Shown: positions 7,843 to 16,551 of the stretch, piece by piece | How the letters are laid out: each line of letters begins with the position of its first letter | How positions within the stretch are numbered: position 1 is the first letter of the stretch | Source of the DNA: JBCCGL01 sp039029275 | GTDB taxonomy: Bacteria > Pseudomonadota > Gammaproteobacteria > JBCCGL01 | Direction: 5' to 3' | Assembly (NCBI GenBank): GCA_039029275.1 | Contig: JBCCGL010000012.1 | Coordinates: forward strand, 115,006-179,005 | DNA: 64,000 bases | Program-made: the position numbers and the translations under genes | Notes under the pieces: generated by a model | Database searches by the model: none | What the model was told of the DNA's origin: nothing | The model's input: the letters and a program-made list of their open reading frames with translations, nothing else

Positions 7843-8964
7843 CTACATTCCATCAAAAAAACGTTTTACTCCGTCCATCCAGGAACTTTCCTGTGGGCTG
7901 TGCTTGGTGCCGAAAGAATCGCCGAGTTCTTCAAAAAGTTTTTTCTGACTGGAAGTCAAATTGACAGGCGTTTCGACTTTAACCTTGCACAACAGATCGC
8001 CAATTGCGCCGCCGCGAACCGGTCTGATCCCTTTGCCGCGCAGGCGAAATACTTTTTCAGATTGCGTACCTGGCGGAATTTTAAGCTTTACTCGGCCATT
8101 AAGCGTTGGCACCTCCAGCTCACCACCGAGCGACGCCGTCACAATATTAATCGGGACCGCGCAGAGTAAATCCGCGTTGTCGCGTTCAAAAATTTCATGC
8201 GGCTTGACGTGAATCTGGACATACAGGTCACCCGCGGGTCCGCCTTTTTCTCCTGCCTCGCCCTCACCCGACAAACGAATGCGATCGCCGGTATCGACAC
8301 CGGCAGGAATTTTCACCGAGAGGGTTTTTTGCTCTTCGATTCGACCGCGACCGTGACACTTGACGCAAGGATTGGTGATGACCTGTCCGGTGCCGTGGCA
8401 CGTAGGGCACGTCTGTTGGACTGAGAAGAAGCCCTGTTGCATCCGCACCTGACCGACGCCATTACACGTACCACAGGTTGACGGTGAGGTACCGGGTTTG
8501 GCACCTGTTCCATCGCACACATCACATGTGACCAGCGTCGGTACTTTGATTTTAACCGTAGTCCCTGCGACAGCATCTTCGAGGCTTGTCTCAAGGTTAT
8601 ATTGCAGATCAGAACCGCGGTAGGCCTTGCGGCCACCGCCACCGCGACCGCCGCCAAAAATATCGCCGAAGACGTCGCCAAAAATATCGTTGAAGCTGCC
8701 TCCCCCGCCGAATCCGCCGCCACCCATGCCAGCGCTGCCATCAACACCCGCGTGGCCAAACTGGTCGTAGGCTGCTCGCTTTTGCGCGTCCCCGAGTACC
8801 TCGAAAGCTTCCTTGGCTTCCTTGAATTTTTCTTCCGCGACCGCGTCATCGGGATTACGATCAGGATGGTACTTCATCGCAAGGCGTCGATAGGCTTTTT
8901 TAAGGTCCGCGTCATCGACGTCTTTTCCGACTTCAAGCACCTCGTAGTAGTCGCGTTTAGACAT
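7843..8964 (-). CDS. dnaJ: Chaperone DnaJ (Hsp40)
   Basis: Co-chaperone that delivers unfolded clients to DnaK and stimulates its ATPase. All domains are present in order: J domain (residues 1-70) with the HPD tripeptide in AMKYHPDRNPDD, a glycine-rich linker (GGGGFGGGGSFNDIFG, about 80-110), and four CxxCxGxG zinc modules (CDVCDGTG, CGTCNGVG, CPTCHGTG, CVKCHGRG, about 148-215), then the client-binding C-terminal domains. 373 aa is normal. It is the last gene of the hrcA-grpE-dnaK-dnaJ run; the 89-base gap to dnaK shows no terminator, so co-transcription is likely. Confidence 0.98.
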   Translation of the reverse strand: MSKRDYYEVLEVGKDVDDADLKKAYRRLAMKYHPDRNPDDAVAEEKFKEAKEAFEVLGDAQKRAAYDQFGHAGVDGSAGMGGGGFGGGGSFNDIFGDVFGDIFGGGRGGGGRKAYRGSDLQYNLETSLEDAVAGTTVKIKVPTLVTCDVCDGTGAKPGTSPSTCGTCNGVGQVRMQQGFFSVQQTCPTCHGTGQVITNPCVKCHGRGRIEEQKTLSVKIPAGVDTGDRIRLSGEGEAGEKGGPAGDLYVQIHVKPHEIFERDNADLLCAVPINIVTASLGGELEVPTLNGRVKLKIPPGTQSEKVFRLRGKGIRPVRGGAIGDLLCKVKVETPVNLTSSQKKLFEELGDSFGTKHSPQESSWMDGVKRFFDGM

Positions 8965-9053
8965 TCAGTGTCAGTTCCGATTCGGTTCCGCCAAACGAAA
9001 CAAGCGAGCGTTTGCGCGCAAACACCCGCTCGTGACCATTTGAATCAAGAAGT

Positions 9054-10988
9054 TCAGGCCTGTTTCTTCTCTTCGTCCTTGACCTCTTCAAATTCGGCAT
9101 CGACGACGTCGTCGGCATTGTTATTCGCCTCGCCCGCGTCTCCTGCAGGTTCGACGCCTTCAGCCGCCTGTGCATTAGCGTAAACACGTTCAGCCAGTTT
9201 GGCAGAGACCTCGGTCAACGCGTCACGCTTGCTCGTGATCTGCTCGATGTCGTCGCCTTCGATTGCCGTGCGCAGCTCAGCGATTTTGGCTTCGATATCG
9301 TTCTTTTCGGCTTCTTCGACCTGTTCGCCCAGATCTTTGAGCGATTTTTCAGTCGCATGAATCAGGCCGTCAGACTGATTGCGCGCATCGACCAGCTCTT
9401 TCATCTTGCGATCTTCTTCGGCGTGCGCTTCAGCGTCTTTGATCATGCGGTCGACTTCGTCGTCCGAGAGGCCGCTCGATGCCTTGATCACAATCGACTG
9501 CTCTTTGCCTGTGGCTTTGTCTTTTGCCGAAACGTTGAGGATGCCGTTGGCGTCGATGTCAAAAGTAACCTCGATTTGCGGCATACCGCGCGGAGCAGGC
9601 GGAATATCTGCCAAGTCAAAGCGGCCCAGCGATTTATTGGCGGAAGCCATCTCGCGCTCACCTTGCAAGACGTGAACGGTTACAGCGGTCTGGTTGTCAT
9701 CTGCAGTTGAGAACACCTGATTTGCCTTGGTCGGAATCGTGGTGTTTTTGTCGATCAGCTTGGTCATAACGCCGCCGAGGGTTTCGATACCCAGCGACAA
9801 CGGCGTGACGTCGAGCAGCAGCACGTCTTTGACGTCGCCACCGAGGACACCGCCTTGAATTGCCGCACCCATGGCCACGGCTTCATCGGGATTCACATCG
9901 CGACGCGGTTCCTTGCCGAAAAAGCTTTTCACTTCTTCGCCAACTTTCGGCATGCGGGTTTGGCCGCCGACCAGAATCACCTCGTTGATATCCGATGCTT
10001 TTAAGCCGGCGTCCTGCAGCGCGGTCTTGCACGGCTCAATCGTCCGCATTACCAGATCTTCAACCAGCGACTCGAGCTTGGCGCGGGTCACTTTGATGTT
10101 GAGGTGTTTGGGACCGCTGGCATCAGCCGTGATGTACGGGAGATTGACCTCAGTCTGCTGGCTTGACGACAGCTCAATTTTGGCTTTTTCTGACGCCTCT
10201 TTGAGACGTTGCAGCGCGAGCGGATCGTTGTGCAAGTCGATGCCCGAATCCTTTTTGAATTCGTCCGCGAGGTATTCGATCAAACGCAGGTCGAAATCCT
10301 CACCCCCGAGAAAGGTATCGCCGTTGGTTGACAGCACCTCGAACTGATGCTCACCGTCTATTTCGGCAATCTCGATTATCGACACATCAAAAGTACCGCC
10401 GCCGAGATCGTAAACAGCGACCTTGGCGTCGCCGCGCTGCTTGTCCATGCCGTAAGCGAGAGCGGCAGCGGTCGGCTCATTGATAATGCGTTTTACTTCA
10501 AGACCGGCAATCTTGCCTGCGTCTTTGGTCGCCTGTCGCTGCGAATCGTTGAAGTAGGCCGGAACTGTAATAACTGCTTCGGTAACTTCTTCGCCGAGGT
10601 ACTCCTCCGCTGTCGACTTCATTTTCATCAGCGTGCGCGCGGAGATTTCCGGCGCGGCCATGCCCTTACCATTCACCTCGACCCACGCATCGCCGTTATT
10701 GGCTTTGGTGATTTTATACGGCACAAGTTTGATGTCTTTTTGCACTGCGTCTTCTTCATAGCGGCGACCGATCAATCGCTTGACCGCATACACTGTGTTA
10801 AGCGGGTTGGTCACTGCTTGACGTTTGGCCGGCTGGCCGACCAGCACTTCGCCATCGTCGGCAAATGCAACGATCGACGGGGTGGTGCGGTCACCCTCGC
10901 TGTTTTCGATTACGCGGGCGCCATCACCTTCCATCACCGCGACGCAGGAGTTGGTCGTGCCCAAATCGATACCAATAATTTTTCCCAT
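9054..10988 (-). CDS. dnaK: Chaperone DnaK (Hsp70)
   Basis: ATP-dependent Hsp70 chaperone. The N-terminal nucleotide-binding domain shows GIDLGTTNSCVAVMEG, the AYDLGGGTFDVS-type phosphate loop (VYDLGGGTFDVSI) and VGGQTRMP. The substrate-binding domain begins after DVKDVLLLDVTPLSLGIET and ends in an acidic tail EFEEVKDEEKKQA, typical of proteobacterial DnaK. 644 aa is full length. A GAGAG ribosome site precedes the ATG. The 126-base gap upstream to grpE contains a sequence resembling a sigma-32 promoter (11063-11090), so dnaK-dnaJ can probably be transcribed separately from hrcA-grpE. Confidence 0.98.
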   Translation of the reverse strand: MGKIIGIDLGTTNSCVAVMEGDGARVIENSEGDRTTPSIVAFADDGEVLVGQPAKRQAVTNPLNTVYAVKRLIGRRYEEDAVQKDIKLVPYKITKANNGDAWVEVNGKGMAAPEISARTLMKMKSTAEEYLGEEVTEAVITVPAYFNDSQRQATKDAGKIAGLEVKRIINEPTAAALAYGMDKQRGDAKVAVYDLGGGTFDVSIIEIAEIDGEHQFEVLSTNGDTFLGGEDFDLRLIEYLADEFKKDSGIDLHNDPLALQRLKEASEKAKIELSSSQQTEVNLPYITADASGPKHLNIKVTRAKLESLVEDLVMRTIEPCKTALQDAGLKASDINEVILVGGQTRMPKVGEEVKSFFGKEPRRDVNPDEAVAMGAAIQGGVLGGDVKDVLLLDVTPLSLGIETLGGVMTKLIDKNTTIPTKANQVFSTADDNQTAVTVHVLQGEREMASANKSLGRFDLADIPPAPRGMPQIEVTFDIDANGILNVSAKDKATGKEQSIVIKASSGLSDDEVDRMIKDAEAHAEEDRKMKELVDARNQSDGLIHATEKSLKDLGEQVEEAEKNDIEAKIAELRTAIEGDDIEQITSKRDALTEVSAKLAERVYANAQAAEGVEPAGDAGEANNNADDVVDAEFEEVKDEEKKQA

Positions 10989-11062
10989 TGTTCTCTCCGC
11001 GCCAAAGCGCCCTGTTCAATCTCGTTGAATTAATATGTGTGAATCGCTAAAAACTAACGCTT

Positions 11063-11090
11063 ATTTATGGCCATCACCAGTCGATTCAAG
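11063..11090 (-). promoter_or_regulatory. Candidate sigma-32 heat-shock promoter for dnaK
   Basis: On the minus strand CTTGAAT (11090-11084) is followed after 11 bases by GGCCATAAAT (11072-11063). This resembles the sigma-32 consensus CTTGAAA / CCCCATNT with a 13-base spacing to CCATAAAT. It lies 75 bases upstream of the dnaK start, in the gap after grpE. The -35 part is strong; the -10 part is only partial. Confidence 0.5.
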
Positions 11091-11114
11091 TGATAAACCC
11101 ATATTTATGTAAGG

Positions 11115-11750
11115 TTATTTTGAAACCATAACCAACGCGGGTCTTATCAGCCGATCGTTAAGCGTGTACCCCTTCTGCAGAACGGCGATAACGGTGTTGG
11201 GTTCGGTATCCGGCACTTCCTGCATGCTCATCGCCTGATGCAGCTCAGGGTCAAATTTCTGGTTTTCAGGATTGACCTCGACGATGTTGAATTTCTCCAT
11301 CGTCTGCGTGAGTTGTTTGAGGATCAGTTCACTGCCCTCGCGCAGTTTGGTGACATCGGCGTCGTCGCTGCCGGCAGCGGCTAAACCACTTTCGAGGCTA
11401 TCGCGTACGCCGAGCAATTCGTTCGCGATTTTTTCCAGCGCGAATTTGTGCGCGTTTTCGATCTCGCGACTCTGGCGCTTGCGCAGGTTGTCCATCTCGG
11501 CCTGCATGCGCACCAGTCGATCCCAGTTTTCATCAGCGCGGGCGTTTGCCTGTTCGAGCTGTTCAGCCAGATCCGGATCGCCTGCCTCGATTTCGTCGCC
11601 CTCTGAACCGTCGTCTCCAGCTTCGGAATCTTCGGCAACTGCCTCAGTCACCTCAGGCTTCTCAGTTGTGGTTTGTTCGACCGTTTCTTTTTCACCGTTT
11701 TCGGGTTCACCGGTCTCGGTGGACGGTTCGTTTTTATCGGTATTCGCCAT
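11115..11750 (-). CDS. grpE: Nucleotide exchange factor GrpE
   Basis: A 211-aa exchange factor that releases ADP from DnaK. The N-terminal about 70 residues are acidic and low-complexity. A long coiled coil follows (about 75-130: WDRLVRMQAEMDNLRKRQSR), then the C-terminal beta domain, with the family signature running from NPENQKFDPELHQAMSM to VLQKGYTLNDRLIRPALVMVSK. The length is slightly over the E. coli protein (197 aa) because of the acidic head. It lies between hrcA and dnaK on the same strand, with a 74-base gap from hrcA. Confidence 0.97.
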   Translation of the reverse strand: MANTDKNEPSTETGEPENGEKETVEQTTTEKPEVTEAVAEDSEAGDDGSEGDEIEAGDPDLAEQLEQANARADENWDRLVRMQAEMDNLRKRQSREIENAHKFALEKIANELLGVRDSLESGLAAAGSDDADVTKLREGSELILKQLTQTMEKFNIVEVNPENQKFDPELHQAMSMQEVPDTEPNTVIAVLQKGYTLNDRLIRPALVMVSK

Positions 11751-11824
11751 GCAAGTGGCCTCCGTAAAAAGGCGTAAATCGTGTTATTCGCCCAGGATTT
11801 TGGGCTCGGGGGTGTGAATGGGGA

Positions 11825-12886
11825 CTACTTGGAGGAATTCAAGGCCGCACTCAATAATTTTGAGGTGACATCAACAATCGGGATTACACGCTCATACGCC
11901 ATGCGCGTCGGACCGACCACTCCGAGCACGCCGAGGACATTATCCTCGACCTCGTAAGGGGCAGTGACGAGGCTGCAGTCGTCGAACACGCCGTAACCGG
12001 ATTCGCGCCCGATAAAAATCTGTATGCCGTCTGCATTGACGCTTCGCTCAAGCAAATCGTACATATCGCGCTTGCTGTTGAAGGCCTCGAACAAGCTGCG
12101 CAGCTTTTCCACATCTGACAGTTCGCTAAAGTTCATCAGATTAGTCTGACCCTCGACAACCAGAGTATCGTTGTCTTTTTCCGGCTCGACTTCAGTGGCG
12201 GCAACACCAACCTGCTCGGTCATCGCCTGCATGCGCTGATTCATATCGTTACGCGAGGCTTCCAGTTCGGCGTGGATAGTCTTGCGTATTTCATCCAGCG
12301 GTCTGCCGAGATAGTGCTCGTTAAGAAAATTGGCCGCGGCGTTGAGTTCATCCTGCGAGTACTCGCGTTCGACCGGTATGATTTTGTTCTGCACTTCTTT
12401 CTCGTTCACAACGATGATCGCGAGCACACGCTGCTCACCCAGCGGCAGAAATTCGATCTGGCGGAAGGTTGTCACGCTGCGTTTGGGGACGGTTACGACG
12501 CTGGCCATTTGCGTGAGATTAGAGAGATACGAGATCGCGGTTTTGACCATCATCTCCGGATTGCCCTCGACTTCCAGCGTCTCGCGCAGAGGTTCAACCG
12601 CTCGCGATTCAAGCGGCTGAACTTCGAGCATGGTGTCGACAAAAATTCGGTAGCCCTGCGCAGTTGGCACACGCCCGGCTGAGGTATGTGGCGCTACTAA
12701 AAGGCCAAGTTCTTCGAGGTCGCCCATCACGTTGCGCACAGTTGCCGCGCTGACACCAATACCGGGCAACTTCGACAATGTGCGCGACCCGACCGGCTGA
12801 CCGTCACGAATATACTGTTCCACCAGCATCCGCAGGATCATTTGTGATCGATCGCTTAGATTGTAATCTGGACTTGGAACGCTCAT
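11825..12886 (-). CDS. hrcA: Heat-inducible transcription repressor HrcA
   Basis: A 353-aa repressor that classically binds the CIRCE inverted repeat in front of heat-shock operons and is activated by GroEL. The N-terminal winged helix is clear (LSDRSQMILRMLVEQYIRDG, then GSRTLSKLPGIGVSAATVRN and VMGDLEELGLL), followed by the HTSAGRVPTAQGYR motif and the GAF-like/dimerisation region, ending in GPTRMAYERVIPIVD. It is first in the operon. I looked for a CIRCE element (TTAGCACTC-N9-GAGTGCTAA) upstream of hrcA, grpE and dnaK and found none, so its targets may be elsewhere, for example groES-groEL. Confidence 0.96.
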   Translation of the reverse strand: MSVPSPDYNLSDRSQMILRMLVEQYIRDGQPVGSRTLSKLPGIGVSAATVRNVMGDLEELGLLVAPHTSAGRVPTAQGYRIFVDTMLEVQPLESRAVEPLRETLEVEGNPEMMVKTAISYLSNLTQMASVVTVPKRSVTTFRQIEFLPLGEQRVLAIIVVNEKEVQNKIIPVEREYSQDELNAAANFLNEHYLGRPLDEIRKTIHAELEASRNDMNQRMQAMTEQVGVAATEVEPEKDNDTLVVEGQTNLMNFSELSDVEKLRSLFEAFNSKRDMYDLLERSVNADGIQIFIGRESGYGVFDDCSLVTAPYEVEDNVLGVLGVVGPTRMAYERVIPIVDVTSKLLSAALNSSK

Positions 12887-12967
12887 TTGTCAGATTCTAA
12901 TAGACAATTCACACGCTGACACGCAGCGACTGATAAAATAACTCTTTTTCCTTGTGCTCAGGGTGAC

Positions 12968-14179
12968 ATGTCACGCAGTTCTCGACCAGCGGTTCCAGTC
13001 GGCAATGTTTTAATCGGCGGCGGTAAGCCGGTGGTCGTGCAGTCGATGACGAACACCGACACTGCCGATGCAATCCGCACGGCTGCGCAAATTGCCGATC
13101 TGGCGCGCGCCGGGTCGGAGTTGGTTCGAATTACTGTCAATGATGATGGAGCTGCGGCCGCCGTTCCGAAAATCAAGGACCAGCTCGATAAGATGGGCGT
13201 CGACGTTCCCATCGTCGGTGATTTTCATTTCAATGGCCACCGTCTGCTGGCCAAGCATCCGGAGTGCGCGCAGCGACTCGACAAGTATCGGATTAACCCA
13301 GGCAACGTCGGGCGTGGCAAAAAGCGCGACGAACAGTTCAGCTTCATGATCGAAACCGCTTGCCGGTACGATAAGCCAGTGCGCATCGGCGCCAACTGGG
13401 GCTCCCTGGATCAGGAACTGCTGGCGCGAATGCTCGACGAAAACGCCCAGCTCGCGCAACCGCGCGCGCTCGAAGCAATCAATCGCGCTGCAGTTGTTAA
13501 CTCAGCGCTCGAGAGTGCGGCGAAAGCCGAGAAGATCGGGCTCGCTGCCAACCGCATTATTATCTCGTGCAAGATGAGCGGGGTTCAGGATCTTATCGCC
13601 GTCTACCGAGACTTGGCACAACGCTGTGAATACGCGCTGCATCTGGGACTCACTGAAGCAGGCATGGGCTCAAAAGGAATCGTTGCATCTACCGCAGCGT
13701 TATCTGTACTGCTGCAGGAGGGTATCGGCGACACCATTCGAATTTCGCTGACTCCCGAGCCCGGTGGTGACCGCTCGCGCGAAGTCCAGGTTGCGCAGGA
13801 AATACTTCAAACCATGGGATTGCGGTCGTTTACCCCGATGGTTATCGCCTGCCCCGGCTGTGGTCGAACCAGCAGCACGTATTTTCAGTCTCTCGCTGAG
13901 GACATCCAAAGCTATTTGCGAGACCAAATGCCGCTATGGAAGACGAGCCACCCCGGTGTAGAGGAAATGAAAGTCGCGGTCATGGGCTGTGTGGTCAACG
14001 GCCCCGGTGAGAGCAAGCACGCCAACATCGGCATCAGCCTTCCGGGTAACGGAGAGAACCCGGTCGCACCCGTCTATGTGGACGGCGAGAAAAGCGTGAC
14101 GCTCAAGGGTGACAATATCGCCGGAGACTTCCAGGCAATCGTGAACGACTACGTTCGCACGCACTATGCGCCGCGCTAA
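12968..14179 (+). CDS. ispG: 4-hydroxy-3-methylbut-2-en-1-yl diphosphate synthase (flavodoxin)
   Basis: Iron-sulfur enzyme of the non-mevalonate isoprenoid pathway (GcpE), converting MEcPP to HMBPP. Conserved N-terminal VMSMTNTDT-like segment (QSMTNTDTADA), GDFHFNG, RINPGNVG and the cluster cysteines C295, C298 (CPGCGR) and C341 (MGCVVNGPGES) are present. 403 aa is the usual length for the proteobacterial form. It is divergent from hrcA; the 81-base gap must carry both promoters. It stands alone here, without the hisS or rodZ neighbours common in other gammaproteobacteria. Confidence 0.97.
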   Translation: MSRSSRPAVPVGNVLIGGGKPVVVQSMTNTDTADAIRTAAQIADLARAGSELVRITVNDDGAAAAVPKIKDQLDKMGVDVPIVGDFHFNGHRLLAKHPECAQRLDKYRINPGNVGRGKKRDEQFSFMIETACRYDKPVRIGANWGSLDQELLARMLDENAQLAQPRALEAINRAAVVNSALESAAKAEKIGLAANRIIISCKMSGVQDLIAVYRDLAQRCEYALHLGLTEAGMGSKGIVASTAALSVLLQEGIGDTIRISLTPEPGGDRSREVQVAQEILQTMGLRSFTPMVIACPGCGRTSSTYFQSLAEDIQSYLRDQMPLWKTSHPGVEEMKVAVMGCVVNGPGESKHANIGISLPGNGENPVAPVYVDGEKSVTLKGDNIAGDFQAIVNDYVRTHYAPR

Positions 14180-14263
14180 CAGTCCTGCTCAATCCCTGAA
14201 ACGAATTGGTGTGATTTTGTCACAGTAGCGAAGTGAACTGAGTGCTTACATTGTTCACGAGCT

Positions 14264-14292
14264 TTAAGTAGTATGAGGATCAAACTACTTAA
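14264..14292 (+). promoter_or_regulatory. Inverted repeat touching the ribosome site of the mnmC-like gene
   Basis: TTAAGTAGT (14264-14272) and ACTACTTAA (14284-14292) form a perfect 9-bp stem with an 11-base loop. The right arm runs straight into AAGGA, the only Shine-Dalgarno-like sequence before the ATG at 14305. It could be an operator, or an RNA hairpin that masks the ribosome site. It is not followed by a T-run, so not a terminator. Confidence 0.45.
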
Positions 14293-14304
14293 GGATCATG
14301 TGGA

Positions 14305-15579
14305 ATGGTTGCTGCGCCGTGGTTTGAATATGACAATTTAGTCGTGCCACACGAGAAGCGCGCGACAATCCTCGGGGGTGGCCTGGCCGGCACCTCAGTG
14401 GCGTACGCGCTGGCCAGTCGTGGTTGGGAAATCACGCTAATCGAGCGCAATGCAGCTCTGGCAAGCGCCGCATCAGGCAATCCCAGCGGCGTGGTGATGC
14501 CGGCAATATCACGTAAATCAAGCCCCCCGGCGGATTTCTCATACGCGGCGTTTCAATACGCCCTGGAACATTTCCAGCAGTTGCGCCGATCGTCCTCAAA
14601 CTCGTTTTTTCACCCCATTGGTGTGATCCAGGTCAGCGATAGCGCGCCTGAGTTTTCCAACGTGATCGAAAAACGCTATTCCGGCCTGCGCGCGCGCGTA
14701 CTTGATCTCGAGCAGTTTCAAACGGTTACCGGGCTCGGCGCAGGGCGCTCTGCGCTCTATTTTCCGACTGCCGGTTGGGCTAACCCGGTTGATCTTTGCT
14801 CTTCACAAATTGCGTCTGTAGCGGGGCGAATCTCGATCAAATACGAATGCGAAATTATCCACCTGCAGCAGCGCGATGAGGGCTGGTCGGTGTTTAACCG
14901 CGAAGAGGAAATCGCGATGTCACCCGTAGTCATCATCGCAAACGGCGTGGACGCAAACCGATTTGCACAGACTTCGAACATTCCGGTAACACCGGTGCGC
15001 GGCCAGATCAGTTTTGTGGAATCGGCCGCGTTTGAAAAGTCGGTGAGCAATGTAATCTGCAGCAATCGCGGTTACGTGATTCCTGATCGACAGGACACCA
15101 TGAGCGTCGGTGCAACCTACGAACCCGATACCATGACCATGGAGACCACACAGTACTCGCACCGCGAAAATCTACGCAACCTGCAAACTCTCGGAGTACT
15201 TGGCAAAGGCTATGTGGATTGTGTTCTGGGTGGGCGCGCGGCTATTCGCACCACCACCGCCGATCGCTTACCGATTGTCGGCGGGGTTCCTGACTTTCCC
15301 GCTTACAACGAGACGTTTAACGATTTGCAACACGGTAGACCGGCTGAGAATTATTCAAGTGCACCTTATCATCCGGGCCTGTATATCGCCGGAGGATTCG
15401 GTTCACGCGGAATCACGCATTGCCCTTATTCCGGCGAATTGTTGGCACGGCTGATCAGCGGAGAATTGCGTGATCACGAACGCGACCTGCTGGCATTACT
15501 GCATCCGGCGCGCTTTGAAGTTCGTCGACTCAAACGAATGCAGCCGAGATTAGAAGAAGAAATCGGCGCCGTGGTCTAG
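14305..15579 (+). CDS. mnmC: MnmC oxidoreductase domain (tRNA wobble-uridine modification), stand-alone
   Basis: A 424-aa FAD-dependent oxidoreductase corresponding to the C-terminal half of bifunctional MnmC, which converts cmnm5s2U to nm5s2U at position 34 of certain tRNAs. Seen: a Rossmann FAD motif (ILGGGLAGTSVAYALASRGW), the family segment ASAASGNPSGVVMPAISRK, FHPIGVIQV, GQISFVE, RAAIRTTTADRLPIVGGVPD and the family's end HPARFEVRRLKR. The first residues (AAPWFEYD) resemble the linker that follows the methyltransferase domain in fused MnmC, but no methyltransferase sequence lies upstream. Either the two activities are encoded separately, or the gene lost its front half. A 9-bp inverted repeat lies in the leader. 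Confidence 0.82.
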   Translation: MVAAPWFEYDNLVVPHEKRATILGGGLAGTSVAYALASRGWEITLIERNAALASAASGNPSGVVMPAISRKSSPPADFSYAAFQYALEHFQQLRRSSSNSFFHPIGVIQVSDSAPEFSNVIEKRYSGLRARVLDLEQFQTVTGLGAGRSALYFPTAGWANPVDLCSSQIASVAGRISIKYECEIIHLQQRDEGWSVFNREEEIAMSPVVIIANGVDANRFAQTSNIPVTPVRGQISFVESAAFEKSVSNVICSNRGYVIPDRQDTMSVGATYEPDTMTMETTQYSHRENLRNLQTLGVLGKGYVDCVLGGRAAIRTTTADRLPIVGGVPDFPAYNETFNDLQHGRPAENYSSAPYHPGLYIAGGFGSRGITHCPYSGELLARLISGELRDHERDLLALLHPARFEVRRLKRMQPRLEEEIGAVV

Positions 15580-15589
15580 ACCGGAGCGC

Positions 15590-16429
15590 TTAGCGTAACA
15601 GCGACCGATGCACCCAACCTTTTTGGGGTGTTGTTCCAATCACGTTTACCTGAATCCAGTCGCCCTGGGCTGCAATTTCAAGTACACCCTGCCCCCGATT
15701 CAAGCGCGTCACAACGTTTGCACGGGTTGTCGGCTCGGACCTTAGATTGACGTTTGAGCCGTTAATATAACGGCGCAGGTGGGCCATATCGTCTTCCAGC
15801 GTGGATAAATCGACCTTGGCTGGGTGATAGCCCTGAATCGCCGCACGATTCAACCATGTGTAGGCGACGACGCGATCCTGATTAACGCCGTTTCCTTCAA
15901 CGTACAGTTTGCCGAGCCGATACTGCGCATGCACCAACCCTTGCGACGCGGCCTTTTGATACCACTCGACGGCAAGATCAACATCACGTTGGGTGCCGAA
16001 TCCGTTTTCGTACATCGCGCCTAGATTGTACTGTGCGCTCGCGTCACCCTTGGTTGCCGCAATCTCGTACCAGCGTGCGGCTTCGTCGTGATCCTGATCG
16101 ACTCCGTGCCCTTCACGGTACATATTGCCAAGGTTAAATGCGGCGCTGCTTAAACCCTGCTCAGCAGCGGCAGCGTACCAGCGAACAGCAGTTTCATTGT
16201 CTTCTTCAACTCCGCTGCCGGTGTCATACATCGCCCCGAGGTTGTACTGTGCATGAGCTTCGCCGTTTTCGGCCAGGCGTTGCAATATCTCTAGTGCGCC
16301 GGTGTAGTTGCCGTCACTATACGCCGTAAGCGCGGATTCGATAGTATCGGCTCGGACGCTACCCGCGCCCAAAACCACACATAAACAGATCGTTTTTACC
16401 CACAAGCTACGCGGTTCGAAAACGTTCAT
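15590..16429 (-). CDS. Sel1-repeat protein with C-terminal SH3 domain
   Basis: About 279 aa with a signal peptide (KTICLCVVLGAGSVRA), then four or five Sel1/TPR-like repeats (for example ALEILQRLAENGEAHAQYNL, AAFNLGNMYREGHGVDQD, SAQYNLGAMYENGFGTQRD, AQYRLGKLYVEGNGVNQD), and a C-terminal bacterial SH3 domain (RRYINGSNVNLRSEPTTRAN ... GWVHRSLL). The ATG at 16429 is chosen over one eight codons upstream because GAGG lies six bases before it. Such proteins act as exported or periplasmic scaffolds; no specific role can be inferred. It is convergent with the mnmC-like gene (10-base gap). Confidence 0.85.
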   Translation of the reverse strand: MNVFEPRSLWVKTICLCVVLGAGSVRADTIESALTAYSDGNYTGALEILQRLAENGEAHAQYNLGAMYDTGSGVEEDNETAVRWYAAAAEQGLSSAAFNLGNMYREGHGVDQDHDEAARWYEIAATKGDASAQYNLGAMYENGFGTQRDVDLAVEWYQKAASQGLVHAQYRLGKLYVEGNGVNQDRVVAYTWLNRAAIQGYHPAKVDLSTLEDDMAHLRRYINGSNVNLRSEPTTRANVVTRLNRGQGVLEIAAQGDWIQVNVIGTTPQKGWVHRSLLR

Positions 16430-16551
16430 CGCTCGCCTCACACTCCGCTTCATGACTGAGTTTAACGAGATGAAGCGATTTACGTGCCAACTCCAGAAAG
16501 CGTTTACGTTGCCCTTCGCATATAGATTAGTGCCTCAACGTGAGACATTCA

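Noticed and set aside
10347..11033. 228-codon open frame on the plus strand
   Set aside because: It is antisense to dnaK; long shadow frames are common opposite GC-rich highly expressed genes.
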